A stretch of DNA of 64,000 nucleotides from Halosegnis marinus (GCF_029338355.1 NZ_CP119802.1:1736001-1800000), one strand, 5' to 3'; positions 1-8,243 are shown, counted from the first letter of the stretch. Notes: generated by a model not told the origin, from the letters alone. Numbers and translations are program-made.

Positions 1-184
1 TCGGCGAATCCGTGTTCGTGATGGCGACGGCCGTGTTCTGTCGCGCCAGCGCCCGCTCGTCGTTCGCCGAGAGCGCGTCCGACCGCCGCTCCGTGAAGCG
101 GTCGACGGCGGGGTAGAGGGTCGCGGCGCTCACCAACAGCCCGATGAACACGACCGCGGTCGCCCCGCTCACGCTGAAGCCCAT
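1..184 (-). CDS. arlF: Archaellum stator/assembly protein ArlF (FlaF), N-terminal part
   Basis: The minus-strand frame opens with ATG at 184 and runs off the left edge, giving about 61 residues. It begins MGFSVSGATAVVFIGLLVSA, a hydrophobic N-terminal segment followed by a polar alpha-helical stretch, as in haloarchaeal FlaF/ArlF. ArlF is known to anchor the archaellum motor in the pseudoperiplasm by binding the S-layer. It lies five bases after the stop of arlCE, so the two are almost certainly cotranscribed, with arlG-H-I-J expected to follow outside the window. Identification rests on the N-terminus and on gene order; the C-terminal part is not visible. Confidence 0.82.
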   Translation of the reverse strand, partial: MGFSVSGATAVVFIGLLVSAATLYPAVDRFTERRSDALSANDERALARQNTAVAITNTDSP

Positions 185-189
185 TCAGT

Positions 190-996
190 TCAGATGTCGT
201 CGAGTTCGCCCAGCACCGTGAGGTAGCGGTGGGAGGTGGTGTGTTCGTGCGCGGTCGGCTCGCGCGGCTGCATCGGGTCGACGAACACGTCGAGCGACGG
301 GCCGCCGATGACGCTCACGAGCCGCTCCTTCACCGAGGCGGAGATCCACCCCGTCTGTTCGTAGTGGTCGACCGCGCGGAGCGCGCCCGCGGGCCCGGAG
401 CGCTCCATCAGCGCGGCCAGCCACTCCATCACCAACACGTCGCCGGCGTACCCCTCCGGCACCGCCGTCAGCATCGGCTCGCGTTCCGGCGGTTCCGTCG
501 CCGCCGGCCCGCCGTCTGCGGCTGTCGGCTCGGGTTCGGGCTCCTCGCCCGGCGCGTAGTCGTCGAACAGGTCGTCGTCCATCGCCGCGTCGTCGGCCCC
601 CTCGTCGGTCGGCTCCGCCTCGTCGTAGAGGTCGTCGAACGAGACGACGTCCTCGTCGTCCGCCGGCACCGACGCGTCGGGTGTCGTCTCTCCCGACCCG
701 TGGCCTTCGACGAACGGGTTGTCCTCGGCGACGAGCCGGTCGTACACGCCGGTGAGCCGGCGCACCGTCTCGTGCATCTCGTCCATCGACTCGGTCATCT
801 CCTCCTGCGAGCTCCGGATGGCCCGCACCGTCGACTCCGTCGAGTCGATATCCTCCTCCAGCTCGTCGATGCGAACGCCGAGCTCCGTCGTGTCCGGCCC
901 CCGCTGTTCCGCGGGCTCCGTCTCCGGCGGCTCCGGCGTCGCCTCGTCCGCCTCGCCGTCCTGTGCGTCGTCGTCGTCCGTGTTGCGTCCGAACAT
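190..996 (-). CDS. arlCE: Archaellum accessory protein ArlCE (FlaC-FlaD/E fusion)
   Basis: This 268-residue acidic protein has a heptad-rich coiled-coil segment at about residues 38-95, resembling the FlaC domain. A long Asp/Glu/Pro-rich linker follows, then a C-terminal FlaD/E-type domain at about residues 180-265 with VLVMEWLAALMERSG and a final YLTVLGEL. Haloarchaea are known to carry fused FlaC/E proteins of this layout, which form part of the cytosolic ring around ArlH/ArlI and couple to the chemotaxis adaptor CheF. It is transcribed divergently from the archaellin genes and is followed closely by arlF. The ATG at 996 is the only good start. Confidence 0.85.
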   Translation of the reverse strand: MFGRNTDDDDAQDGEADEATPEPPETEPAEQRGPDTTELGVRIDELEEDIDSTESTVRAIRSSQEEMTESMDEMHETVRRLTGVYDRLVAEDNPFVEGHGSGETTPDASVPADDEDVVSFDDLYDEAEPTDEGADDAAMDDDLFDDYAPGEEPEPEPTAADGGPAATEPPEREPMLTAVPEGYAGDVLVMEWLAALMERSGPAGALRAVDHYEQTGWISASVKERLVSVIGGPSLDVFVDPMQPREPTAHEHTTSHRYLTVLGELDDI

Positions 997-1215
997 GAGT
1001 GGATGTTCACGCGCGTGCCCCGTGCGCGCCGTGTCTTACCCACACGTCGGGCCCTCGGACACATAGGTCGGCAGTCGGTTTCGGCGGGCGTTTCGAGTCT
1101 CGATTCGAGCCCCGACTCCGCGGCCGAAAGCGTTCGCCGGTCTAAGTGGGTATCGTCCGTCGTCGGGAGTGGGAAGAACCCAACCGCCCGCTCGGGGTGG
1201 GAACACAGACAACCC

Positions 1216-1797
1216 ATGAAACTACCAACAACCGACGATTCCGACCGCGGGCAGGTCGGCATCGGCACGCTGATCATCTTCATCGCGCTGGTGCTGGTCG
1301 CCGCGGTCGCCGCGGGTGTGCTCGTCAACACGGCCGGCGAGCTCCAGTCGCGGGCTTCGGACACGGGCAGCGACGCACAGGCACAGGTCTCCAATCAGAT
1401 CGACGTCGTCTCAGCGACGGGCGCGGACGACAAGGACGACGGGCTGGTCAATAACCTCACGCTGGTCGTGAAGAAGTCGCCGGGCTCGGACCCGATCGAC
1501 CTCTCGGAGGCGACCATCCAGTACACGAGCGGCCAGACAGCGACGACGCTCCAGTACGGCGCTACCGCCAACGCGACGCACTTCAGCACGGCTCTCATCG
1601 AAGGTGACGACGCGACCATCCTCGACTCGAACGGCGAGCGCGTGGAGATAGCAGTCAGTCCGGCGCTCATCGAGACTGCCGACGGACTTTCGGCCGGCGA
1701 CGACGTCTCGCTCGAGATCGTCGACCAGTCGGGTGCATCGACGGTGTACGGCGTCAACGTTCCGGACGTTATCACGGGAACCTTCGTGGAGGTCTGA
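1216..1797 (+). CDS. Archaellin (archaeal flagellin), first tandem copy
   Basis: This 193-residue major filament protein has a short charged leader ending in DRG, followed by QVGIGTLIIFIALVLVAA, the class III prepilin signature. Processing by the archaellin peptidase (ArlK/PibD) is expected between Gly12 and Gln13, leaving the hydrophobic helix as the filament core. The rest is a Thr/Ser/Asp-rich beta domain with an N-glycosylation-type sequon (NLT). The open frame extends far upstream, but the leader peptide fixes the start at ATG 1216. Its TGA is followed at once by the ATG of a second archaellin, so the two form one operon. Residues 11-67 are identical to the second copy. Confidence 0.93.
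   Translation: MKLPTTDDSDRGQVGIGTLIIFIALVLVAAVAAGVLVNTAGELQSRASDTGSDAQAQVSNQIDVVSATGADDKDDGLVNNLTLVVKKSPGSDPIDLSEATIQYTSGQTATTLQYGATANATHFSTALIEGDDATILDSNGERVEIAVSPALIETADGLSAGDDVSLEIVDQSGASTVYGVNVPDVITGTFVEV
1246..1416 (+). repeat. Archaellin N-terminal block, repeat copy 1
   Basis: These 57 codons encode a peptide identical to that at 1829-1999. The DNA copies differ at scattered third positions, so they are diverged at synonymous sites but conserved in protein. Confidence 0.9.
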
Positions 1798-1798
1798 G

Positions 1799-2371
1799 AT
1801 GTTCGACAACCTATTCAACGACGAGAACCGCGGACAGGTCGGTATCGGCACGCTGATCATCTTCATCGCGCTGGTGCTGGTCGCCGCGGTGGCGGCCGGC
1901 GTCCTCGTGAACACGGCGGGCGAACTGCAGTCGCGTGCCTCCGACACGGGCAGCGACGCGCAGGCGCAGGTCTCCAACCAGATCGACGTGGTCTCGGCGA
2001 GCGGGGACGCCTCGACCGGCAACGTCAACGAGGTCACGCTGGTCGTGAAGAAGTCGCCGGGCTCCGACCCTATCGACTTAGAGGAGATGACGATCCAGTA
2101 CACGAGTTCGGCGGATTCGGTGACACTGACGAGCTCGGAGTTCGACATCCAGGACCTCAGCGACACGGCGGTGAGCGGTGCCGGCGCGGTGCTGGACGAG
2201 AACGGCGAGCGCCGTCAAATCGTCCTGACGCTTGACGGAACCGACCCGAACCCATCCGCTCTCGGCGAGGGTGAGGACGCGACCCTCCGACTCGTCGACC
2301 AGTCCGGCGCCACGACCGTCTACGGCGTGAACGTTCCGGACGTCCTCTCGACCGACGTCGTTCAGGTCTAA
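1799..2371 (+). CDS. Archaellin (archaeal flagellin), second tandem copy
   Basis: This 190-residue archaellin begins MFDNLFNDENRG and is expected to be cleaved before QVGIGTLIIF, again between residues 12 and 13. The next 55 residues match the upstream archaellin exactly, and the block VVKKSPGSDPIDL is also shared. The outward-facing middle and C-terminal parts differ. The ATG overlaps the vicinity of the preceding stop (TGAGATG), so translation is probably coupled. Paired archaellins are usual in haloarchaea, where they differ in abundance or condition of use. A T-poor, GC-rich spacer of about 130 bases follows before the next gene. Confidence 0.93.
   Translation: MFDNLFNDENRGQVGIGTLIIFIALVLVAAVAAGVLVNTAGELQSRASDTGSDAQAQVSNQIDVVSASGDASTGNVNEVTLVVKKSPGSDPIDLEEMTIQYTSSADSVTLTSSEFDIQDLSDTAVSGAGAVLDENGERRQIVLTLDGTDPNPSALGEGEDATLRLVDQSGATTVYGVNVPDVLSTDVVQV
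1829..1999 (+). repeat. Archaellin N-terminal block, repeat copy 2
   Basis: This is the second copy of the 57-codon block at 1246-1416, in the same orientation 583 bases downstream. The pair is a direct repeat through which the two archaellin genes could recombine. Confidence 0.9.
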
Positions 2372-2502
2372 CTCCGACGACCACCCACTGCGGGCGAACG
2401 GCGACAGCGATCGCCGCCGTCCCGCCGTGTTTCGATACCTGTCCGGGCGACGCCGGGTCGTCCCGGCCGGCGAGGCACGACACCGACACACGAAAACCTC
2501 TC

Positions 2503-2910
2503 ATGACCACCGACGACCCACCTGAGGGCGTTCTCTCGCCCGACGACCTCGATTCGACCGACGACCGACTCCGGGAACTCGACGGCGACCGGTACGTCGT
2601 CACGACCGACGGCGACGACGACGATGTCGACCCGACCGACACCGAGCCGTCGCCGCCTCCCGACGCCGACGACGGGTCCATGGAACAGACGCTCCCGGCC
2701 CCCGACGGGGCCTACGGCGTCGTCGGCCGGGGACGTATCGACGGGGACGAGGTCGCGGTCGCGGTCGAGTCGAACGACGTGGCCGAGACGTTCGAGTCGC
2801 TCGTCCGCTGGTACGCCGGGGCGGTCGCGCCGGACGTCCCACCCGAGGAGGCCGTCGCGGTGTTGCTCGACAACGCCGACATCGCCGTCGACGCGGAGGT
2901 GTCGCGGTGA
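2503..2910 (+). CDS. DUF7500-type haloarchaeal protein of archaellum region
   Basis: This 135-residue, very acidic protein has two parts. The N-terminal segment reads ILSPDDL-like (VLSPDDLDSTDDRLRELD) and leads into RYVV, and the folded C-terminal half spans about residues 65-130. The pattern matches small haloarchaeal proteins annotated DUF7500 that sit in archaellum and chemotaxis loci; their function is unknown. Its TGA overlaps the GTG of the following response regulator by three bases, which implies coupled translation and a related role. I recognise the family from memory of the N-terminal motif, not from a search. Confidence 0.65.
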   Translation: MTTDDPPEGVLSPDDLDSTDDRLRELDGDRYVVTTDGDDDDVDPTDTEPSPPPDADDGSMEQTLPAPDGAYGVVGRGRIDGDEVAVAVESNDVAETFESLVRWYAGAVAPDVPPEEAVAVLLDNADIAVDAEVSR

Positions 2911-3422
2911 GCGACCGTCCGCTCGTCCTCGTCGCGGACGACGAACCGGCGCTCGCGGAGCTGTACACGGTCTGGCTCGCGGGGTACGAGACGAGGACGG
3001 TCCACGACGGCGACGCGGCCGTCGCGGCGTTCGACGGCACGGTCGATGCGGCCGTGCTCGACCGCCGGATGCCCGGCCGCTCCGGGGCCGAGGTGCTCGA
3101 ACACGTCCGTTCGCGCCGGCCCGCCTGTCCCGTCGCGATGGTGACGGCGACGGACCCGGACCCCGAGGTCGCCGCGCTCGGCTTCGACGAGTACCTGCTC
3201 AAGCCGGCGACGCGCGAGGAGCTGCGCTCGCTCGTCGAGTCGCTGCTCGCGCTCCCGATGCACGACGACGAGCGCCGCCGGTACCGGCGGCTCTCGCGTG
3301 CACTGAGCGTGCTCCGGGAGGCGTGGACGCCGGCGCGGCTCTCGGGGCACGACCTCTACGTCGACCTCCGGGCCGAACTGGAGGCGCTGTCGGCGGAGCT
3401 GGACGGACGAACGGCCGACTGA
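2907..3422 (+). CDS. Response regulator with receiver and HalX domains
   Basis: This 171-residue protein starts at GTG 2907, inside the stop of the preceding gene. Residues 5-115 form a complete receiver: acidic pair in VADDEP, phosphoacceptor Asp in AVLDRRMPG, Thr in VTAT and Lys in YLLKP. The C-terminal part, about residues 118-170, is the alpha-helical HalX domain common in halophilic archaea, so there is no obvious DNA-binding domain. Its place directly after the archaellins and DUF7500 suggests that it links a kinase signal to motility, but no partner kinase is adjacent. Confidence 0.88.
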   Translation: MSDRPLVLVADDEPALAELYTVWLAGYETRTVHDGDAAVAAFDGTVDAAVLDRRMPGRSGAEVLEHVRSRRPACPVAMVTATDPDPEVAALGFDEYLLKPATREELRSLVESLLALPMHDDERRRYRRLSRALSVLREAWTPARLSGHDLYVDLRAELEALSAELDGRTAD

Positions 3423-3438
3423 GAACGCGATCGGACCG

Positions 3439-3945
3439 TTACTCGTCGAGTTCCGCGAGCGCCGCCTGGAAGAAGAGTCCGAGCACGAGGTGCTGTTCCA
3501 TCGCGTCCGCGACGCGGTCGCGCAGTCCCTCGGTGTCAGCCACCCGGTACTCCTTCGTGCGGACGAGCTCCTGGACGCCGAGGAGGTCGGCCTCCTCGAG
3601 GTCGTGGAGCCGGGGATACACCGTCCCCGGGCTGAGCCGCGTGTCGAACACCGTCGCGAGGTCGCCCATCAGCCCCTTGCCGTGGCTGTCGTGCTCGCGG
3701 TGGGCGACGAGCGTCAGCAGTATCTCCTCCAGGTTCCCCTTCACCGTCGATTCGTCGAACCGGAAGCCGGCGCTGCCGACGGCCGAGAGCACGTCGTCGA
3801 GTATCGCCTCCGCCTCCTGGTCGGGGGCGAGACGGACACCGCCGTCCGCCCCGGACCCGAGTTCGTTGCGAAGTTGCTCTACCGTGACCCCACCGTTCGT
3901 CTCCGTCCCCCGGTCGGCGATCCCCGACGTCGGTCGCTTCGTCAT
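3439..3945 (-). CDS. PadR-type winged-helix transcriptional regulator
   Basis: The protein has 168 residues. The first 65 or so are a poorly conserved acidic extension. A winged-helix domain follows at about residues 68-140, with NLEEILLTLVAH and the diagnostic PGTVYPRLHDLEEADLL of PadR-like regulators, where the YPRL helix precedes the wing. A C-terminal helix that probably mediates dimerisation ends the protein. It converges on the HalX regulator gene, 16 bases apart. A TATA-like element (cataaac on the plus strand) lies about 28 bases upstream of the ATG, suggesting a leaderless transcript. Because it borders the archaellum block it may control it, but targets cannot be read from sequence. 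Confidence 0.85.
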   Translation of the reverse strand: MTKRPTSGIADRGTETNGGVTVEQLRNELGSGADGGVRLAPDQEAEAILDDVLSAVGSAGFRFDESTVKGNLEEILLTLVAHREHDSHGKGLMGDLATVFDTRLSPGTVYPRLHDLEEADLLGVQELVRTKEYRVADTEGLRDRVADAMEQHLVLGLFFQAALAELDE

Positions 3946-3969
3946 CGAGTTTACGGACTCACCCTACTA

Positions 3970-3978
3970 ACATAAACC
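3970..3978 (-). promoter_or_regulatory. TATA-like element of PadR-type gene
   Basis: On the minus strand this reads GGTTTATG, centred about 28 bases before the ATG at 3945, which is the spacing expected for a leaderless haloarchaeal transcript. Confidence 0.55.
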
Positions 3979-4024
3979 GGGTCGCGTGTTCTCACGACGT
4001 GAAACCGCTCCGGTGTGTGGGTTC

Positions 4025-4345
4025 TCACGCCCGGCGGACGAACACCGCCTCGGTCGGGTCGGCCGCGACGCCGAGCGCCGCCGCCAGCCGCCGGTGGACC
4101 TCGCGGGCCGCCACCTCCGCGGCCGGCGTCAGCCCGCAGGCGGCCGCGACCGCGTTCCAGCCGTCGACCGGGAGCCGGTGGACGGCGAGGCCGTCGCGGA
4201 CCGTCGCGGCCGAGTCCGCGGGCGGACCGTGCGCGTCAGCGCGAGCGAGCGCCGCGACCAGTCGGCCGCGCGAGACGGGAGCTTCGAGCGCGACCTCGTC
4301 GATGAGGTCGCCGAACAGCTCCTCGACCGCGCCGTACTCGTCCAT
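4025..4345 (-). CDS. Conserved haloarchaeal hypothetical protein
   Basis: A 106-residue protein rich in Ala and Val with acidic helices; no domain is recognised. I choose the internal ATG at 4345 (MDEYGAVEELFGD) over the upstream ATG at 4372, because the stretch 4369-4379 reads as a TATA box at the right distance (about 29 bases) from 4345, and the upstream ATG would lie inside that box. The sequence looks cytosolic, with a predicted helical core and no cysteines apart from one. It is divergent from the membrane protein gene at 4429, so the two share a compact control region. Confidence 0.6.
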   Translation of the reverse strand: MDEYGAVEELFGDLIDEVALEAPVSRGRLVAALARADAHGPPADSAATVRDGLAVHRLPVDGWNAVAAACGLTPAAEVAAREVHRRLAAALGVAADPTEAVFVRRA

Positions 4346-4368
4346 TACAGTACGGACAGCCTTGTGCG

Positions 4369-4379
4369 GCATATATCAT
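4369..4379 (-). promoter_or_regulatory. TATA-like element for the gene starting at 4345
   Basis: The minus strand reads GATATATG here, about 29 bases before the ATG at 4345. It decides the start of that gene. Confidence 0.6.
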
Positions 4380-4398
4380 GTGGCCGTTCGCCACACAG

Positions 4399-4406
4399 GT
4401 TTATCA
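4399..4406 (+). promoter_or_regulatory. TATA-like element for the gene starting at 4429
   Basis: The sequence GTTTATCA is centred 27 bases before the ATG at 4429, consistent with a leaderless transcript. Confidence 0.55.
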
Positions 4407-4428
4407 CCGACGGCGTCCTCCCGACGCC

Positions 4429-4923
4429 ATGACAGCTGTTCAGCCGGCGCTCCAGACGCAGGTCGGCGGCTCGCTCGACGCCGCCGCCGGGCTCGTCGGG
4501 GGTGCCTTCGGCGCGTTCGTCACCACGCTCGTCGTCGGCGCCATTCTGGTCGCGGTCGCGCCCGAGTACCTCGAGCGGATGATGGCCGACGTGCGCGAGG
4601 AGCCGGTCGGCTCGTTCGTTTACGGGCTCGTGTGTCTCCTCCTCGTGCTGCTCGTGACCGTCGTCCTCGTCATCACGGTCATCGGGGTGCTGTTCGCGAT
4701 ACCGTTCGCGCTCGTCGCGGTGCTCGTGTGGGCCGTCGGCGCGGCCATCGCCTACCTCGTCATCGCCGAGCAGCTGGTGAGCCGCGAGGACGGGTGGGGG
4801 AAGCCGCTGCTCGTCGCGGCGGCGCTCAACGGCGCGCTCGCGCTCACCGGGGTCGGCGGACTGGTCTCCTTCTGCGTCGGCGCGGCCGGCTTCGGCGCGG
4901 TCCTCCGCGACCGGCTCGACTGA
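4429..4923 (+). CDS. Small integral membrane protein
   Basis: A 164-residue protein with three or four hydrophobic helices, at about residues 20-45 (glycine- and alanine-rich), 63-85, 86-112 and 128-158. A polar loop, EYLERMMADVREEPVGSF, separates the first helix from the rest. The pattern resembles membrane parts of haloarchaeal bactofilin-like or DUF8173-type proteins, but without the polymer-forming domain, so I leave the function open. The start at ATG 4429 is supported by a TATA-like element 27 bases upstream. It is followed after about 50 bases by a histidine kinase gene on the same strand. Confidence 0.75.
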   Translation: MTAVQPALQTQVGGSLDAAAGLVGGAFGAFVTTLVVGAILVAVAPEYLERMMADVREEPVGSFVYGLVCLLLVLLVTVVLVITVIGVLFAIPFALVAVLVWAVGAAIAYLVIAEQLVSREDGWGKPLLVAAALNGALALTGVGGLVSFCVGAAGFGAVLRDRLD

Positions 4924-4972
4924 CTCGCCGGTGTCCGGTCTTTTTCAGCGATGCCGGACTTGGGTTCGGTAT

Positions 4973-7492
4973 ATGGGGGACGAACACGCGACGGAACGTC
5001 GGTGGGCGGAGCGGTCGTGGGTCGGTGTCTCCGTCCTCGGTCTGCTCGTACTGGTCGTTCCGGCCTACGACATCTGGGACGACCTGACCAACCTCTCGTG
5101 GGACGTCGGGGCGACGCTCGTCGAGAACGCGCCGCTCATCGTGCTCGCGCTCGCGCTCGTCGCGGGCGGCGTCTGGCTCGGACGACAGGAGTGGGCCGCC
5201 GCGTACGGCGCGACCGTCGTCAAGTGGAACCTCGGCGTCGCCGCCGCCGTCGCCGCGCTCTACGCGTTCGTCATCGCGCTCCAGACGTGGGCGATGGGCG
5301 AACTGAAGCCGATGGTGCTCGCGCTCGACGGCGTGCTGTTCGGCTCCGTCCTCGCCTTCGCCGTCGGGCTGTACGACGCCCGGCGGCGGATGACCACCGA
5401 CGAACTCGAGGAGAGCCGCGAGCGCTACCGGACCATCACCGACGACGTCCTCGACGCCTCCGACGTGGCGACGTTCGTCCTCGACGACGAGTTCCGGGTC
5501 GTCTGGGCCAACGAAGCCGCGATGGAGTACTTCGGGCTCGACCGCGAGACGACGGTCGGCCAGTACAAACGCGAACTGATCGCCGACCGCATCGCCGACC
5601 GCATCGACGACAGCGACCGGTTCCGCGAGCGCGTGACGGACACGTACGACGACAACAGCTACACCGAGGAGTTCGAGTGTCACGTCCTGCCCGGCGAGGA
5701 CCGCGAGGAGCGCCACCTCGAACACTGGAGCCAGCCCATCGAGTCCGGGCTGTACGAGGGGGGTAGAATCGAGCAGTACACCGACGTCACCTCGATAAAA
5801 CGGCGGGAGCGCGAGCTGAAGCTTCGCGAGCGCTCGCTCCGGCAGCTGTACGACACCATCTCCGATACGTCCTCGACGTTCGACGACCGCCTCGACGCGC
5901 TGCTCGAAACGGGGTCGGACATGCTCGGCGCGGACGCGGCGGCGTTCCTCCGGCTCCGCGCGGACGGCGACGCGCTCGACGTCCGGGCGGCACACGGGGA
6001 GGCCGACGGCCTCGCGGTCGGCGACACGGTCGACGCCGACTCGTCGCCGTACGCGGCGGTCCTCGACACGGGCGACCCGGTTCGCCTGTCGCTCGACACC
6101 GACGGGTTCGACGCGCCCGACGGCTTCTCCCGGTACGTCGGCGTTCCCGTCGCCGTCGGCGACTCGACCGGGGGCGTGTTGTGTTTCCTCTCGCGGCCCG
6201 GCGACGGCTTCGACGAGTGGCAGACGACGATGGTCGAGCTGATGGGCAACTGGGTCGGCTACGAACTCGACCGCAAGCGCCTCCGCGAGACCCAGCGCCG
6301 ACGGCTCCGCGAACAGGAGGACAAGTTCGAGCAGTTCGTCGAGGCGGTCGACAACTACGCCATCTTCACGCTCGACATCGACGGCCGCGTCACGTCGTGG
6401 AACCCCGGCGCGGAGCTCATCAAGGGGTACCGCGCCGAGGAGATACTCGACGAGCACTTCCGCGTCTTCTACACCGAGGAGGACACCGAGGACGGGCTTC
6501 CCGGGCGGCTCCTCGCGGAGGCCGCGGACGAGGGGGTCGTCCGCCACGAGGGCGAACGCGTCCGCGAGGACGGCTCGACGTTCGTCGCCGACGTGACCAT
6601 CGCGGCCCGGTACGACACCGACGGCAACCACATCGGCTACACGAAGATCGTCCGCGACCTCACCGACCAGCGCGAGTACGAGGAGGCCATCGAGCGCGAG
6701 CGCGAGCGGCTGGAGTTCATGAACCGCATCCTCAGACACAACATCCTCAACGGGCTGAACGTCATCAACATGCGGACGGACTTCCTCGGCCGGACGAGCG
6801 ACGACGAGGAGGTCCTCGACCACGTCGAGACCATCGGCGACCGCGTGGACGACCTCTCGGAGCTCATCGAGACGATGCGGTCGTTCATGGACGCCATCGT
6901 CTCCGACGGGAGCTACCGGGCGGAGCCGACCCCGCTCCGGCCGGAACTCGACACGAAGGTGTCGCTCGCCGCGGAGTCGTACCCGGCCGCCGAGTTCGTG
7001 ACACACGACCTCCCCGACGAGGACACGGCGGTGCTGGCCGACGACCTCGTCGGCGAGGTGTTCGAGAACGTGCTGTCGAACGCCGTCGTCCACAACGACG
7101 CCGACGAGCCGACCGTCGAGGTGTGGGTCTCGGAGACGACGCTCCCCGTGACGGTCGATTCGGCGACGGGCGAGCCGCGGGTCGCACAGCCCGGCGAGCC
7201 GGCGGGCGAGGTCACGGACACGGAGCGGCCCGCCCTCGCCGTCCACATCGCGGACAACGGCCCCGGCGTCCCCGACGAGCAGAAGGACGCCGTCCTCCGG
7301 AAGGGCATCTCGGAGCTGAGCGAGCCGGGCAACGGCTTCGGTCTCTACCTCGTCAAGGAGATGATGGCGGCCTACGACGGGGAGATCAGTGTCCGCGACT
7401 ACGGCGAGGAGACGGGGGGGTCGGCCATCGACCCGGCGGACGGCGGGGCCGTGTTCGACCTCGTCTTCCCCCGCGCTCCGGACGACGCGTAG
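4973..7492 (+). CDS. Membrane sensor histidine kinase (4TM-PAS-GAF-PAS-HisKA-HATPase)
   Basis: An 839-residue kinase. Four hydrophobic segments lie in the first 125 residues. They are followed by a PAS domain (about 145-260), a GAF domain (about 280-435), and a second PAS domain (about 455-570) ending with GYTKIVRDLTDQREYEE. The phosphotransfer helix carries the haloarchaeal RILRHNILNG form of the H box, with His589 as the likely phosphorylated residue. The HATPase domain shows N-box ENVLSNAVVHN, ADNGPGVP and GNGFGLYLVKE. A HalX response regulator follows 80 bases downstream and is the natural partner. The ATG at 4973 is chosen because the membrane segment follows directly. Confidence 0.9.
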   Translation: MGDEHATERRWAERSWVGVSVLGLLVLVVPAYDIWDDLTNLSWDVGATLVENAPLIVLALALVAGGVWLGRQEWAAAYGATVVKWNLGVAAAVAALYAFVIALQTWAMGELKPMVLALDGVLFGSVLAFAVGLYDARRRMTTDELEESRERYRTITDDVLDASDVATFVLDDEFRVVWANEAAMEYFGLDRETTVGQYKRELIADRIADRIDDSDRFRERVTDTYDDNSYTEEFECHVLPGEDREERHLEHWSQPIESGLYEGGRIEQYTDVTSIKRRERELKLRERSLRQLYDTISDTSSTFDDRLDALLETGSDMLGADAAAFLRLRADGDALDVRAAHGEADGLAVGDTVDADSSPYAAVLDTGDPVRLSLDTDGFDAPDGFSRYVGVPVAVGDSTGGVLCFLSRPGDGFDEWQTTMVELMGNWVGYELDRKRLRETQRRRLREQEDKFEQFVEAVDNYAIFTLDIDGRVTSWNPGAELIKGYRAEEILDEHFRVFYTEEDTEDGLPGRLLAEAADEGVVRHEGERVREDGSTFVADVTIAARYDTDGNHIGYTKIVRDLTDQREYEEAIERERERLEFMNRILRHNILNGLNVINMRTDFLGRTSDDEEVLDHVETIGDRVDDLSELIETMRSFMDAIVSDGSYRAEPTPLRPELDTKVSLAAESYPAAEFVTHDLPDEDTAVLADDLVGEVFENVLSNAVVHNDADEPTVEVWVSETTLPVTVDSATGEPRVAQPGEPAGEVTDTERPALAVHIADNGPGVPDEQKDAVLRKGISELSEPGNGFGLYLVKEMMAAYDGEISVRDYGEETGGSAIDPADGGAVFDLVFPRAPDDA

Positions 7493-7537
7493 CGGCCGCG
7501 GGCGATGCTGCCGTTTCTCCACACACTGGCAACGGGT

Positions 7538-7547
7538 CTTTTTATTA
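7538..7547 (+). promoter_or_regulatory. TATA-like element of the HalX regulator gene
   Basis: The T-rich run CTTTTTATTA is centred about 29 bases before the ATG at 7572, giving the regulator its own leaderless promoter separate from the kinase. The T run may also help terminate the kinase transcript. Confidence 0.55.
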
Positions 7548-7571
7548 GCGTCACCCTTCCTTATTGGATAG

Positions 7572-8231
7572 ATGACTCCCCCCGCGGTCGATGACCCCCC
7601 CGACCCGACGCCTCCCCGCCGCCCGGACGGCGGCAGCCCGTCGGACGCGACCGATACCGTCCCCGCGACCGGGACCGTCCTCATCGTCGAGGACGACGAC
7701 GACTTCGCGCAGGCCGCCGAGATGTGGCTGACGGACGCGCTCGGGGTCGAGGTGCTGTTGGCGACCGACGGCGGCGAGGGTATCGAGATGTATGGCCCGG
7801 GGGTGGACGTGGTGCTGCTCGACCGCCGGATGCCGGTGAAGTCGGGCGACGAGGTGCTCGCCTCCATCCGCCGACAGGACGGCGACGCCTGCGTCGCCAT
7901 GATGACCGCCGTCGAGCCGGCGTGGGACACCGTCGGGATGCGCTTCGACGCGTACCTCCGCAAGCCCGTCACGCCCGACGAGATACTCGACGCGGTCGAG
8001 CGGCTGTTCGAGCGGAAGTCCTACCCGCAGGAGGTGCGCGAACTGCTCCAGCTCCGTACGGAACTCGACCTGCTGCGCGACCGCTACGCGTCGGAGGAAC
8101 TCGACGACGACGACCGGTACACCCGGCTCGACGCCGAGTTCGAGCGCGCCTGCGAGGACGCGATGGCGTCGATCGACGGCTTCGACCCCGACGACATCGA
8201 GCGACTCGTCGCCGGGGCCGACGCCGAGTAA
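7572..8231 (+). CDS. Response regulator with receiver and HalX domains
   Basis: This 219-residue protein has a Pro/Asp-rich N-terminal tail of about 35 residues that is absent from the regulator at 2907. A receiver domain spans about 36-150: acidic cluster VEDDDD, phosphoacceptor in VVLLDRRMPVKSG, Thr in MMTAV and Lys in YLRKPV. A HalX domain follows at about 155-210, with QLRTELDLLRDRY and DDRYTRLDAEFE. It lies 80 bases after a membrane histidine kinase on the same strand. No DNA-binding domain is visible, so output is likely through protein contacts. Confidence 0.88.
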   Translation: MTPPAVDDPPDPTPPRRPDGGSPSDATDTVPATGTVLIVEDDDDFAQAAEMWLTDALGVEVLLATDGGEGIEMYGPGVDVVLLDRRMPVKSGDEVLASIRRQDGDACVAMMTAVEPAWDTVGMRFDAYLRKPVTPDEILDAVERLFERKSYPQEVRELLQLRTELDLLRDRYASEELDDDDRYTRLDAEFERACEDAMASIDGFDPDDIERLVAGADAE

Positions 8232-8243
8232 GGCCGGGCGCGG

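Noticed and set aside
229-1215. Long open plus-strand frame that runs into the first archaellin
   Set aside because: It lies opposite arlCE and is Arg/Val-rich, as expected for a reverse-strand shadow of a GC-rich gene. The archaellin leader peptide fixes the start at 1216.
4951-4972. Earlier ATG at 4951 before the membrane kinase
   Set aside because: It is in another frame from the kinase; the in-frame ATG is at 4973.
4844-7972. Minus-strand frame of about 1040 codons
   Set aside because: It is the antisense shadow of the membrane kinase; the composition (Arg, Val, Asp repeats) fits no family and real domains lie on the plus strand.
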